From Diplonema japonicum (lineage: Eukaryota > Euglenozoa > Diplonemea > Diplonemida > Diplonemidae), in NCBI GenBank assembly GCA_964019335.1, contig OZ025721.1:310001-374000 (forward strand): 64,000 nt of DNA, written 5' to 3'. Shown here piece by piece: positions 47,701-57,345 of this stretch. The notes beneath the pieces were generated by a model. The model ran no database searches, was not told the DNA's origin, and saw nothing but the letters and a program-made list of their open reading frames with translations. A program made the position numbers and the translations under genes. Position 1 is the stretch's first letter; every line of letters starts with the position of its first letter.

Positions 47701-50700
47701 ACCTGCATCTGTTCTTGCAGGAACAAGTGGGAAGGACAATACTGCGACATCTGCCCGACACAGTTTGACAAAAACGAGGACTGCAAGCAGTGCGCCACTG
47801 GGTATGTGTGGAGTGGTGGTGACTGCGTCGAGTGCACTGTTGACGTTCACTGCAACAGCCGTGCATCCAATGTCACCTCCAACCTTGTGCACGATACCTG
47901 TGTCTGCACTTGCGACGAACCGTGGTTCGGTTCTTCGTGCCAGTCATGCCCTGCGATCTACACGCAAGACACTTGCGACTCCTGCATCAACGGTGGTGCG
48001 TTCCCCGCATGCGGCGTGTGCACCGATGCCCAGTGCTCGAACCACGGCACAGCGACCCTCCACACCAACGGCTCTTGCACGTGCGCGTGCAACCACAACT
48101 GGGCAGGCACCAACTGCGGTACTTGCCCCGCGAGATACGGTGGCGTGAACTGCAACGAGTGTGCCGCCGGGTACCTTGATGCTGCGTGCACTGAGACGTG
48201 TTCTGTGGAAACGCACTGCACTGGCACGGTCAACGCAATGTCTGTTGCCACTGTTTTGAACATCGAGACCGGAAAGTACAGCTGCGTGTGCTCGTGCAAG
48301 GGTGCTTGGACGGGTGACTCTTGCGAGAATTGCCCATCGAACGCAGGCCTCAACGCAGCGTGCGATGCTTGCACCAATGGTGTCAGCGACATCACCAACT
48401 GCGCATGCGAGGACAGCATGTGCACTGGCCACGGTACAGCAGCAGTCGTCAACGGCGTGTGCAAGTGTACTTGCGACCCTGCAACGAGTTGGAACGGCGC
48501 TGCGTGCAACAACTGCCCGGAGCCGTACACTGGTGATAACTGTGATGCTTGCAAGACTGGCTACGCGGGCTACCCGTCGTGCGTGCAGTGCACCACCACT
48601 AGCACGTGCTCAGGCAACGGCAAGGCGGTGCCCAGCGATGACCTGACTGAATGCGTATGCAACTGCACGACTCACTGGACTGGCCCCACATGCTCCCAGT
48701 GCAACTATGCAGGAGACAACTGCGATGCCTGCCCGTCAGGCCACCGTGGCACTCCCCCGAACTGCGTGGACTGTTGCAACGGAAACGGTCAGGCTACGTC
48801 GGTTGCAGGCCAGTGCGGTGAGTGCACTTGCGACCCTCTGTACTACCCTACCACCGGCGACAATGCATGCACGCAGCACAGGTGCACAGATGATGGATGG
48901 TGCAACGGAAACGGTGTTGCCAGTGTTATCATCGAGGCACCTTGGTGCACATGCGAGTGCAATGGGAACTGGGACGGTGCTCAGTGCAACAAGTGCAAAC
49001 CGGGCTTCGTTGGCCCTAACTGCGACAAGGAATGCCCCACTGTTGGTGGATCCGTCTGCAACGGTGGCGAGTGTTCGTACGACAGTGCTTCGAGCACAGC
49101 TGTGTGCACGTGCACCACCGGGTGCCACGGTGACTCTTGTGACTGTTGCTGCGATGGTGGGTGCGGCGACCACGGGTCGTGCAACGCTAACCCAACCAAC
49201 GTGTGCGGCTGTGTTTGCGAGGAAGGTTGGCGTGGCGACAAGTGCGACACCCAGTGCCCCACAGCAGGTAACAAGGTCTGCAACGACAAGGGCACGTGCA
49301 GCGCGACAGGCACCTGTATCTGCAATGCCCCTTGGGCTGGCGAGAAGTGCGACCGCTGTGACGGTGCCCACTGGGGTGCTGAGTGCGAAAACGTGTGCCC
49401 TGGTGGTGCGCAGAACCCTTGCAGCGGCAACGGCGAGTGCGATGACGAGGGTCTGTGCCAGTGCCGTGAAGGGTACTCCGGGACAACTTGCTCTGAGAAG
49501 TGCCCCACGTACAATGGGAAGGTCTGCAACCACCACGGTACCTGCGCTGGCGGTGTCTGCGTGTGCCACAAGGGCTTCGCGGGTGTCTCGTGCGAGGGTA
49601 CATGTGGTGTCGATTCCCCCCTCGTGTGCCCGTCTGGCTGGATGAGGCACAACGCTAAGTGCATTGCCATCACCGCCGAGACGGTGTCTTACACGAATGC
49701 TGCTGCTGCTTGCGCCTCAGTGGGAGGGAGGGTTGCCATCGCACCCACGGCCAGCGAGTGGGTGGGTATCTCTAAGCAGGTGGGTGGAGCACAACCCATG
49801 TGGATCGGCCTCACACACGTGAACGGCGAACCTATTAACGTGTGGGCATGGACCAACAATGTGGTGGACAGTCTGAACAAGTGGGCTGCTGGTAACCCGA
49901 CGGAGGAGACCTGCGCTGCTGCAGCAAACAGCGTGAACGGCAGGAGGTGGTACTCCAAGCCATGCGGAAGCTTGTACAAGGTTATCTGTGAGCGCGACGC
50001 GGAAGCCGTTTACTACTCGGACGGCAACGCCATCACCGAGGCTGGCTTGGAACCTCAAGACCTGCGCTTGTGGTACACTGCCACCAGGTTGAGGGATCCT
50101 GGGATGTGGCTGAGCTCTGGCTTCCAGGCTGCACCCACCACAGCGCTGACTGTTGTTGGTGCCAGGACGTGGCAAACGGAGGCTGTGGCCAACACGTACA
50201 AGATCTCGTACACGGCGTTCGGTGCCGACACCACGGTGCTGGCAACCGTGAAGGTTGCGACGTCTCAAAAGAGAGGCACCGTTGGTATCTCGTTCGGGCA
50301 CTCGAAGCCTTCTGCATCGATCAACGGCATGACCCCGTCCACCACGCTCTTCCAGTGGGACGGAGCAGAGGTGGCGATCGTCCGGAAGACAGACAACACT
50401 GTCACCAAGCTCGCAAGCGCGGCTAAGACGCTGGCCTTCGACACCGTGTACACCATTAGGTTGGTGAGGACGAGCACGACTCTGCGTGTGGACATCAACA
50501 GCGAGGAGGTGCTGACTGCCAGCACGGCAGGGACTAACTTGAAGCTTGCGAACGGCGCTGACGCTGTGCTGCCTGTTGCCCTTTTCGTTGCAGGCCAGCC
50601 GGGTGCTGAGTTCAGCAATGTGGCCATTGGCACGTACAAGCCTCAGCACCCCATGTGCCTGGACAACACCTACGGTGTCCTGCGCGGCAGTTCCATCACT

Positions 50701-53700
50701 GTCGGGGACAGCATCGGTGTGCTCTCCAACGATGTGGGCAGCCTTACCAGCGGCCCTGTGGCCGCTTGCCTCACCAACACCTGCTCCATGATCACGCAGA
50801 ACGGTGCTCTTGAACTCAACAAGGCCGGTGGCTTCACGTACACCCCCAAGCCTCAGTTCACTGGCACTGACCAGTACGAGTACACCGTCTACAACGGGGG
50901 CTCCTTTACCTGCAGGGCCACTGTGAAGTTCGTGGTGCTAATGATGGCCATGGGCCCCCTGTCTGGTACGGGTTCCACCCTGAAGACCATCACCTGGCCC
51001 ATCGACACCTACCTCAAGGACCCTCTCTTCACGTTCGCGCCCTTCGACATCAACACCCCCGAAGGGGACGTCGTGTCTGCCGTCATCACCAGCACCAACG
51101 CCGATATGTTCGTCATCCGTGACAACAAGATGTATCTGCGCTCTCTCATCCACTTCAGGCCGTCGCCCGCTGCCCAGGACTACACGGTGACTGTGAGGCT
51201 GACTGACCTGTTCGGGAAGTCTGCTCTTACGACCGTTGTTGTGAGGATCAGCCCGCGTGAAGGTTCAAGCGTGAAGGTGTGCAACGCACACGGTGTGTGC
51301 GATGCCGACCTCATGACGTGCAGCACCTGCACCTCGGGTTGGGCTGGCGACGAGTGCACCTGGTGTGATGCGGGCTACTTTGGCCCCGAGTGCCGCCAGT
51401 GCCCCAACTGTGTCAACGGCGTGTGCGATGACGGCCTTACGGGCTCTGGATTGTGCATCTGCCCCCCAGGCTACTTCGGCGAGCTCTGTGAATACCCGTG
51501 CCCCAGCACCGGTGGTGCTGTCTGCAACAACCACGGTACCTGCGACGATGGCAGGACCGGTAGCGGTGTGTGCACTTGCCAGACGGGCTGGGTGGGCGAG
51601 GGCTGCGAGGGCGAATGCCCCGGCATGGTCGACGGGCAACCCTGCAGCGGCCACGGTGAGTGCGTTGCTGGGCTGGAGGTTGTGAACGGCCAACTCCCCA
51701 CTCACTGCAAGTGCCACGACGGGTGGTCTGGCGACATTTGCGACAAGCCTACGTGCTCGACGGGCGATGGGTGCGGCTCGACGAACATGTGCCACAGGTA
51801 CTCCTTCAACGGTAACCTGCTTCCCAAGGACTCTCGCTCGCCCGTGCTCGCTACCACTACTCCTGTGAGCTACGTGAGGAGTGACCTGAAGTTCTCGTCC
51901 GAAGCCACCTCCGCTGGGCGTGCTGTGCACCTGGAAGATGTGCAAGAGCTCACTGCACCGGGTAGCCCCTTCTTCACACAGAGTGTGACGTCTGCCTCTT
52001 GGATCAGGGTGCCCGACACTTCCTCGCTGGCGGCTGAAGTGCCTGTTGTCTGCCTCCTGAACACTGCCGCGAAGGGCTTCGATGTAAGCCTTGTGCAGCT
52101 GAGTGCTGCTGTGGCTGATGTATGTAATCTTTGTGCTTCTTTATTTACCAAACACCACAGACCGCGTCGTCTACGTCTGCTTGCGTAGCAGCCAGCACCT
52201 GCGCTGTCACCACGTTCAGGCAGACGTCTGCTGGGCCCACTCTGACTTTCCAGACCGTGAGCACCGCTAACGGCGAGACATTGTTCACGTACAGCCTTGC
52301 GTCGTGCAGCGCGACGGACCCTGACTGCTTCAACATGGACCGCATCACTATTGAGATCCCTGCAACCACGACAAGCGGCAGCACGTGCGCCCTTACCGCA
52401 ACGGTGGGCGCTGGCGGCCTTGCTGGCTGGAACGTCGCCGAAAACTGCGACACGGTACTTTCAGGTGCGCAGCTCTCCCTGTCATTCGTGCCAGGTGCTG
52501 CTGCCACTACCGTCCAGCTTGCGCTCACAAACGCTGCATTCACTTGGGAAGCGGTATGCTTACAATACTAAACACACCACCACCACAGTGCGCGAACCGA
52601 AGGTACTCTGTTCAGGGCACCAACGTCTACAAGGTGGGTATCACCACTGGTCCTTGCGCTGGTGGAGCTAGGGACGCTGTGTACGTGCCCAAGATGACGG
52701 TCGGAACAGAATCCATCACCGGCACCAACCCTCTGTCTGCAGGTGCCTGGCACATGGTGACCGGTATGTACAACGACAGTGGTGTGATCATGGTGTGCGT
52801 GGACGCCACTTGCGAGAAGAAGGCAGCGTCGCCTGCCCAGCTTGTGGCACCATTGACCGGCCCAGTGACAACACCATTGGACTCGACCTTCAGCTTGGGA
52901 GGCGCGTGCGGTGCGACCGTCGCCTCTTTCATGGGCGAGATCGATGACCAGACTGTCTGCAGCGAGCCGTACACAGAGGAGCAGGTGAAGCAGCTGTACG
53001 AGGAGGCAACCATCAGGGCGCAGATCGTGGACTACAACCCGAAGCAGATGTCATGGAGAGGCAACCAGGTGCTCAGGATCACTGGTAAGTTCCCCTTGGA
53101 CGCCGCGGTGACTGTGTACGTGGGCAGTGTCATCTGTCCTGTCACTGAGACTGTGAGTGCCACGACCATTGTGTGCACATCACCGTTCGAGTGGCACCAG
53201 GCACCTGCGTCCGGCAGCAGAGAGGAAACTCTGTCTGTCGTTGTGGGCGGGAAGATCGCTGACTGTAACTCTGGCACATGCAACCTCAACATCCAGAGGC
53301 AGGCTACCGACGGTGAGGAGTGGAGTGTGTACCACTTCAGCAGCACCACACTGAGCAGGGCCACTAACTACTACAACGACTTCGAGTACGGCATCGGTGG
53401 CGCTACGGCGGGCGACCCCAAGGGCCTGGTATGCATCAACACCAATAAGGAAAACAACAAAATAACAAACAAAAAAAAAAACAGCAAATCCCGCTCACGA
53501 GCCCCGACCACTTCGCCCAGTCGTTCGGTCCCTCGGACAACTTGCTGTCCGTGAACATGTCTGCGCTGACCGACCGCAAGGGTGCTGCCGCCGTCCACTA
53601 CGGCTACGCCCACGTGACCATCTCCGCATGGATCAAGGTCGACGACTTCACAGGCTGTGTTGATGTATGTGCTTTTTAAGGTGACAACTGTAACACATTC

Positions 53701-56659
53701 CACCACAGGTTGAGGGTGCCTACGGGTTGAACGGGCGCCATTGCTCTGTTGCAGGGAAGTTCACGTTCCCCAAGGCTGTGGTTGCCAACGCTCAGGACAA
53801 GTACGCCTTCGGGTACTGGTTGGAGATCACGGATGCTGTGTCGCCCTCAGGGGACGCAGACAGGACGCAGACAGGCGACGGGCGTTTCTATACCGCGTTC
53901 CACATTGCCAACGGGCCAAACATTGCGTGGACCGCAGTGGTGATGAACACCAGGCCGCTCAACCAGGGGCAGTGGCACTACATCTCGGGTTCCTTCTTGT
54001 CGGGACGCCGCGGAGACGTGCCCGTCATCACAGCGTGCACGGACAACATCTGCAAGTCGCAGGGGCTCAGGTTCCACTCGAACGACATCCTCGGCTACAG
54101 CCTGGACAACAGGATGTACCTCGGAGAGGTGGGCCAGACCGACCAGCTGAACGCGATCTCCACCATCACCGGACAGGTCGACGAGCTGCTCATCAAGCCA
54201 TTCTACGAGACGGAGGCTGCCATCGTGAACCGCTTCGAGACAAAGTATACCTCGAGCCCCCTGTCCACAGTGACCGCTGTTGCCGATCAGTACTACAACC
54301 CCACGCTGGCCGTCGACCTGAAGGCTTCGATCAGCCCGCAAGAGGCGCCCAATGAGAAGTACACATGGACGTTCATCTCGCCTGTCGGGTTTTCGGTGAC
54401 ATCTCAGATGGTCACTACGTCGCTTGACTCAAGGAGCTTGTCGTTCAAGCCCAACTCGTTGACACCTGGCAACACGTACAGGTTCAGGGTCTGCGCAGAG
54501 CTTGCTAGCGCCTGCAGCGCGCTGACGAGCTTCACCGTAGTGCGCCCGCCAACGGTGGACCAGATCACAGTGACGTGCACAACGAACTGCAGCGACGGTG
54601 TGGTGTACGAGGCCATGTCCTCGGAGTTCACGATCAGCATCGCAGCCAGTGTGACCGACTTGGTGGGCACAGGCGAGCTGGAGTACAACTTGTACACGGA
54701 AGACCCCGTCACGCAGGATGTGGTGCCCATCACCGCAGGTTTCGTGAGCAGTGTGTCCACAGTGACTGATGTGCAGCTGCCTGCAGGTCTCGCGCCTTCT
54801 TACGAACTGACTCTCAAGGCTGAGGTTCGTGATGCTCTGACCAAGTACACCGGCCACGGTAGCGTGCCGCTTCGAGTGAAGCCCGCTGGCGACGGTGTTA
54901 GCAATGTCAACTCTGCCATCCAGCAGAACCAGAACCCGGCCACAGTCGCGAGCCGTATCGCAAACGTCGCCTTCTCTTCCAACAGCGCCTCTGCAGGCCG
55001 TCACGCGTCTGTCCTGCAGGCGGCTTCCTCGAGCCTCCTTGCTGACTACATCAGAGTGGTATGTTAATTCCCCGGGAAAAAAAAAAAAAAAAACAGATCG
55101 ACGAGCTTCTCGTTGCCGCAAGCAACGCGCCAGGGACCGTGCAGCCAGGTGTGATCACGACCATTAGGAACCTTCTGACGCCGCTCCCGACGGACATCAC
55201 GGTTGTGAGCAACTGCATCACGCTTGTGAACAAGGTGGTGACGACACAGCTCGAGAAGTCGCAGATCGGCTGGAAGCTGGAGAAGAGCACCGTCGAGGTG
55301 CTGACGAAGCTGCAGCAGGCCGTCTCGGGCATCGACGACAAGAGAACCGACCTCTTCACAGCACTGGACGAGCTCACCGTGCAATACCTGAAGTTCATCG
55401 CCGTGAACAGGAACGCCTTCGAGCCCACCTACACCGTGGCACAAGTGTTCAACGCCACATACGGCGGCGCAGCGGATAAGACAGGAATCACAAACCCGCG
55501 AGGAAGCCAGAACTTCAAGATAAACTTCCACGGCGGCAACGCAGACCTGACTGTCAACAGCCAGACGTTCAAGGAAACGACTACAGAGGTGATGGTCCTT
55601 GTAGCCACTGTCCCTGCAGACTCCAACGTAGAGCCACCAACACCGTCTGCCACACACGACGGCGACGCATTGCTTCTAAGGATCTACGAGGGAGGCAACA
55701 CAGCAGCGACAGATCTAACAGATGTTGCTGTTGGTACATACGCGCTCGTCGTTCCGTGCTCCACGTGCACGACAGCGAACTCAGCGAAGTTCACATGCGG
55801 GTACCTGAAGGTCGGGGCGACAAAGTGGGCAGCGATGAACCCCTTGAGGGTGGACAATGGGGCTGCCTTGTGCCAGGGTTCGCAGGGCGGGGACTATGCA
55901 GTGTTCTTTGACAATGAGAAGCTGCCCCCTGACACGACATCGGTACCGGTAACCGCCGCACCGCCTCCATCGCCGGTCACGAAGAGACACATTTTCATGC
56001 ACGTGCAGCAGACTCTTGCTGCGTTCTCAAAGTCTGGTTTCATGCAAGGCATTGCGGCAACGCTGAACATTGTAAGAGCGAATGTGTTGGTGGAATTTGT
56101 GTGTCCGGTAATCGACGGTGTTACAAACCTAGGTGCGTGTGTGGCGGGGAGCTCATTGTCGACAGCAAGGCTTGCTGAAGTCCTTGCTACGGAATGGGTT
56201 GTTGTAGATTTCACGTTGGAGAATGTGGATTCTGCTGAGCAAGATGCGCTAATCAGCAAGCTGCAGGCTGCGAGTGACGGATGCACAGGCGCGCTTCAGG
56301 CAAGCGGTCTCTGCCCTCCTGCTGGGTACGGGATGACCACGAACACAGGGGGTATTCATTCAAACACACCGAGCAGCTCGGACGACAGCAGCAACACCGC
56401 ATTGATCGTTGTTGCTGTTGTCCTGGGAGCTGTGCTTCTCGTGGTGGTGCTGGGTGTGATCTATGCCCTGAGCGCACGGAAATGGTGCTTCGCTAACTCT
56501 TTCCACGCTGGTTCGTCGCCTCCTACCGACCCGTACTCTGATGACGGTCACACACGTGCTGCTGAAGCGGTTGAAATGGAGGAAAAGCCGCAGGAGGGTG
56601 ACGCACCGGCTACTACTCCAGAGGCGGCAGCCCCTGAAGATGCGACGCCGCAGGTATGA
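17674..56659 (+). CDS. Giant multidomain cysteine-rich type I membrane protein (about 12,923 residues), six exons
   Basis: Exons are 17674-52119, 52161-52553, 52589-53428, 53485-53664, 53709-55058 and 55097-56659; every junction is in phase 0. The product begins with a signal peptide (MKAIMMLMAYCGLGMA) and ends with one transmembrane helix (about 12838-12861) and a 62-residue acidic, Pro-rich tail. In between lie glycine-rich, VWA, beta-sandwich, about 130 ten-cysteine EGF/CxxC repeats, EGF, C-type lectin, LamG, cadherin-like, IPT and REJ-like modules, listed separately. The layout suggests a very long cell-surface adhesin or receptor; ligand and role are unknown. ATG 17674 was chosen because the upstream in-frame ATG adds only a poly-Lys stretch before a good signal peptide. 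The stop at 56657-56659 is the first in frame; a GTATG there could instead be a donor, which I think unlikely. Confidence 0.9.
18322..19065 (+). other. Glycine-rich domain followed by a cysteine-rich CDDGN motif
   Basis: Residues about 217-420 form a Gly-rich module (KLWGAGGGAS, GHGGHGAYC, GDVVSFKIGQGG, TAAGGGGGSRGAQGGNGG), like the glycine-rich domains of some receptor kinases and microbial surface proteins. It is followed at about 424-462 by ETCDDGNRDSNDGCDSNC, the motif of the DUF4215/Myxo-type disulfide repeat. Confidence 0.7.
19654..19872 (+). other. Possible PAN/apple-like cysteine module
   Basis: Residues about 661-733 have the pattern RCTAM...YTCTAM...CEEACCNDRICEKWLF...CRHGG, which fits the spacing of PAN/apple domains (adhesion modules). 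It is a weak call based on cysteine spacing alone. Confidence 0.35.
20632..22560 (+). other. VWA domain and beta-sandwich modules
   Basis: Residues about 987-1165 are a von Willebrand A domain with a complete MIDAS start (IVIDKSGSMS, the DxSxS metal site), the TAVLYGFYWGL segment carrying the MIDAS Thr, and VVLLTDGND. Beta-sandwich modules follow up to about 1630, including DDNKNGVYKGTFVPT, a pattern seen after VWA in CLCA-like proteins. VWA domains bind protein ligands through a divalent metal. Confidence 0.8.
22576..48969 (+). repeat. Array of about 130 ten-cysteine EGF/CxxC repeats
   Basis: About 8,800 residues follow one pattern of about 65 residues: C-T-x4-HC-(N/S)-x-(H/N)-(A/G), then CxCxC, x3-W-x-G-x2-C-x2-CP-x2-(Y/F), C-x2-CA, (Y/F)P-x-C-x2-C. 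The last C opens the next unit, so there are ten Cys per period and three CxxC pairs. It mixes EGF-like (CxCxC...W-x-G-x2-C) and laminin-EGF-like features. The units vary in sequence, so the array is not a recent tandem expansion. The copy number is estimated from length and was not counted. The protein should form a long disulfide-stiffened stalk. Confidence 0.85.
30613..30906 (+). other. Non-EGF insert inside the cysteine-repeat array
   Basis: About 98 residues nearly free of cysteine interrupt the array (RLTFIGGSDGSRKSIS ... SSVDLSLVGITTDSESW). The alternating hydrophobic pattern suggests a beta domain. No family was recognised. A second, cysteine-bearing irregular insert lies at about 32740-32950 (LLSCASGYSLVLGCSKP...). 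Confidence 0.6.
48970..49611 (+). other. Block of classical EGF-like repeats
   Basis: Here the unit changes to short tenascin/teneurin-like EGFs of about 30-35 residues: CNDKGTCSATGTCICNAPW, CSGNGECDDEGLCQCREGY and CNHHGTCAGGVCVCHKGF. They form the junction between the long array and the lectin domain. Confidence 0.8.
49612..50001 (+). other. C-type lectin-like domain
   Basis: The fold markers are present: VCPSGWMRHNAKCIAI, the helix with AAAACASVGGRVAI, MWIGLTHV, WAWTNN, and the final pair C...C in EETCAAAA ... YSKPCGSLYKVICE. The usual EPN or QPD sugar-binding triplet was not seen (GNPTEE instead), so carbohydrate binding is uncertain. Confidence 0.8.
50020..51258 (+). other. ConA/LamG-like domain and two cadherin-like modules
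   Basis: A beta-sandwich region with VGISFGHSK and YTIRLVRTSTTLRVDINSEE (LamG/ConA-like; to about 50640) is followed by a module with GDSIGVLSNDVG and GGFTYTPKPQFTGTDQYEYT (the Big_9/cadherin-like pattern; to about 50935). A cadherin-like repeat comes next, containing YTVTVRLTDLFG and ending TTVVVRIS. Family assignments rest on these motifs only. Confidence 0.6.
51274..51768 (+). other. C-terminal EGF-like block
   Basis: Four to five EGF units (CNAHGVCDADLMTCSTC, CVNGVCDDGLTGSGLCIC, CNNHGTCDDGRTGSGVCTC, CSGHGECVAG...). They separate the cadherin-like modules from the following LamG domains. Confidence 0.8.
52120..52160 (+). other. Giant gene intron 1 (41 bp)
   Basis: GTATGTAATC...CACCACAG, phase 0, after ...AAVAD and before TASSTSAC. 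It contains an in-frame stop downstream, which is why the first exon's open frame ends soon after. Confidence 0.85.
52554..52588 (+). other. Giant gene intron 2 (35 bp)
   Basis: GTATGCTTAC...CCACCACAG, phase 0, between TWEA and CANRRYS. At 35 bp it is the shortest in the window. Confidence 0.85.
53429..53484 (+). other. Giant gene intron 3 (56 bp)
   Basis: GTATGCATCA... with an A-rich second half ending in eleven A then CAG. Phase 0, between DPKGL and QIPLTSPD. Confidence 0.8.
53665..53708 (+). other. Giant gene intron 4 (44 bp)
   Basis: GTATGTGCTT...TCCACCACAG, phase 0, between FTGCVD and VEGAYGL. Its 3' end is nearly the same as in introns 1 and 2. Confidence 0.85.
54283..56398 (+). other. 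REJ-like region and membrane-proximal ectodomain
   Basis: The part from about 54283 (VDLKASISPQEAPNEKYTW ... LTPGNTYRFRVCAE ... YELTLKAEVRD) resembles the receptor-for-egg-jelly module of polycystin-like proteins. The remainder, up to the membrane helix, is not recognised. I did not find a clear GPS cleavage motif (C-x2-W ... W-x-G-C type). Confidence 0.5.
55059..55096 (+). other. Giant gene intron 5 (38 bp, poly(A))
   Basis: GTATGTTAATTCCCCGGG, then a run of about 17 A and CAG. Phase 0, between DYIRV and IDELLVAA. Confidence 0.85.
56399..56656 (+). other. Transmembrane helix and cytoplasmic tail of the giant protein
   Basis: ALIVVAVVLGAVLLVVVLGV and the next four residues form a single strong helix (56399-56470), followed by the positive stop SARKW. 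The 62-residue tail is rich in Glu, Asp, Pro and Ala and contains DPYSDDGH, a possible Tyr-based motif. It does not end in the CRGKA signature of Giardia VSPs. Confidence 0.85.
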
Positions 56660-57042
56660 TTGAGGGGTTAAAAAAAGGTTTTTTTTTGGGAAAAAAAAAA
56701 AAAAAAAAAAAAAAGGTTGGCGGTTCGGCATGATTTTTATAATCCCCCGTTGGTCTCTCTCATTTTTTTTTTTTTTTGAAAAATGCTGCGATTTTTTTTT
56801 TTAAACTTTCCCCCCCTCCCCTGTTTTTTTTTCCCCCCCCTTTCCGGCGTTCGCCCTTTTTTTTTTTTTTTTTCTCCTTCCCGGTACTTTCTCTCGTCCC
56901 TCCCCCCGCTTTTTTTTGTTGAGAAACAGGGAGAGGGTGAACTTTTTTAAGAAAAATGAAATGAAAAAGGAAAAAAAAAACTATTTGTTGTAACAAGTTA
57001 CTCTCTTCTGCCATTCTTTTCTTTTTTTTGGGAGGTGTCGTT

Positions 57043-57083
<41 letters not shown>

Positions 57084-57306
57084 GGGGGACTTAAACTTGA
57101 GAGGGGAAAGAAGAAAAAAAAAAAGAAAAAAAAACGAAAAGAGAAAAAGAAAAAAAAAAGAAGAAGAAGTGGGTAAAAGAAGAAGGAGAACACTCCATTT
57201 TTATGTACGTAAAAAAACAAAACCAAAAAAAAAAAAAAAACCGGAAAAAGTTTCTTTTTTTTTCTTGTACCCCCAAGTGGCTTTCGTTAGCCACTTTTCT
57301 CACATG

Positions 57307-57345
<39 letters not shown>

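Larger units (their letters stand above)
51787..54240 (+). other. LamG-like - IPT/TIG - LamG-like modules
   Basis: Two LamG/ConA-type modules are recognised by SASWIRVP...GAWHMVTGMYNDSG (51787-52970, split by introns 1 and 2) and VTISAWIKVDDF...QWHYISGSF (about 53509-54240, split by intron 4). Between them an IPT/TIG fold (about 53023-53290) reads IVDYNPKQMSWRGNQVLRIT ... VCPVTETVSATTIVCTSP (with an I before VCP in the actual sequence). Introns fall inside domains, so exons do not match modules. Confidence 0.6.

Noticed and set aside
54283-56398. A GPS autoproteolysis site next to the REJ-like region
   Set aside because: No matching cysteine-tryptophan pattern was found near the membrane.
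56399-56656. Giardia-type variant surface protein identity for the giant protein
   Set aside because: CxxC pairs are abundant, but the tail is long and acidic and lacks the conserved CRGKA ending; size and domains also differ.
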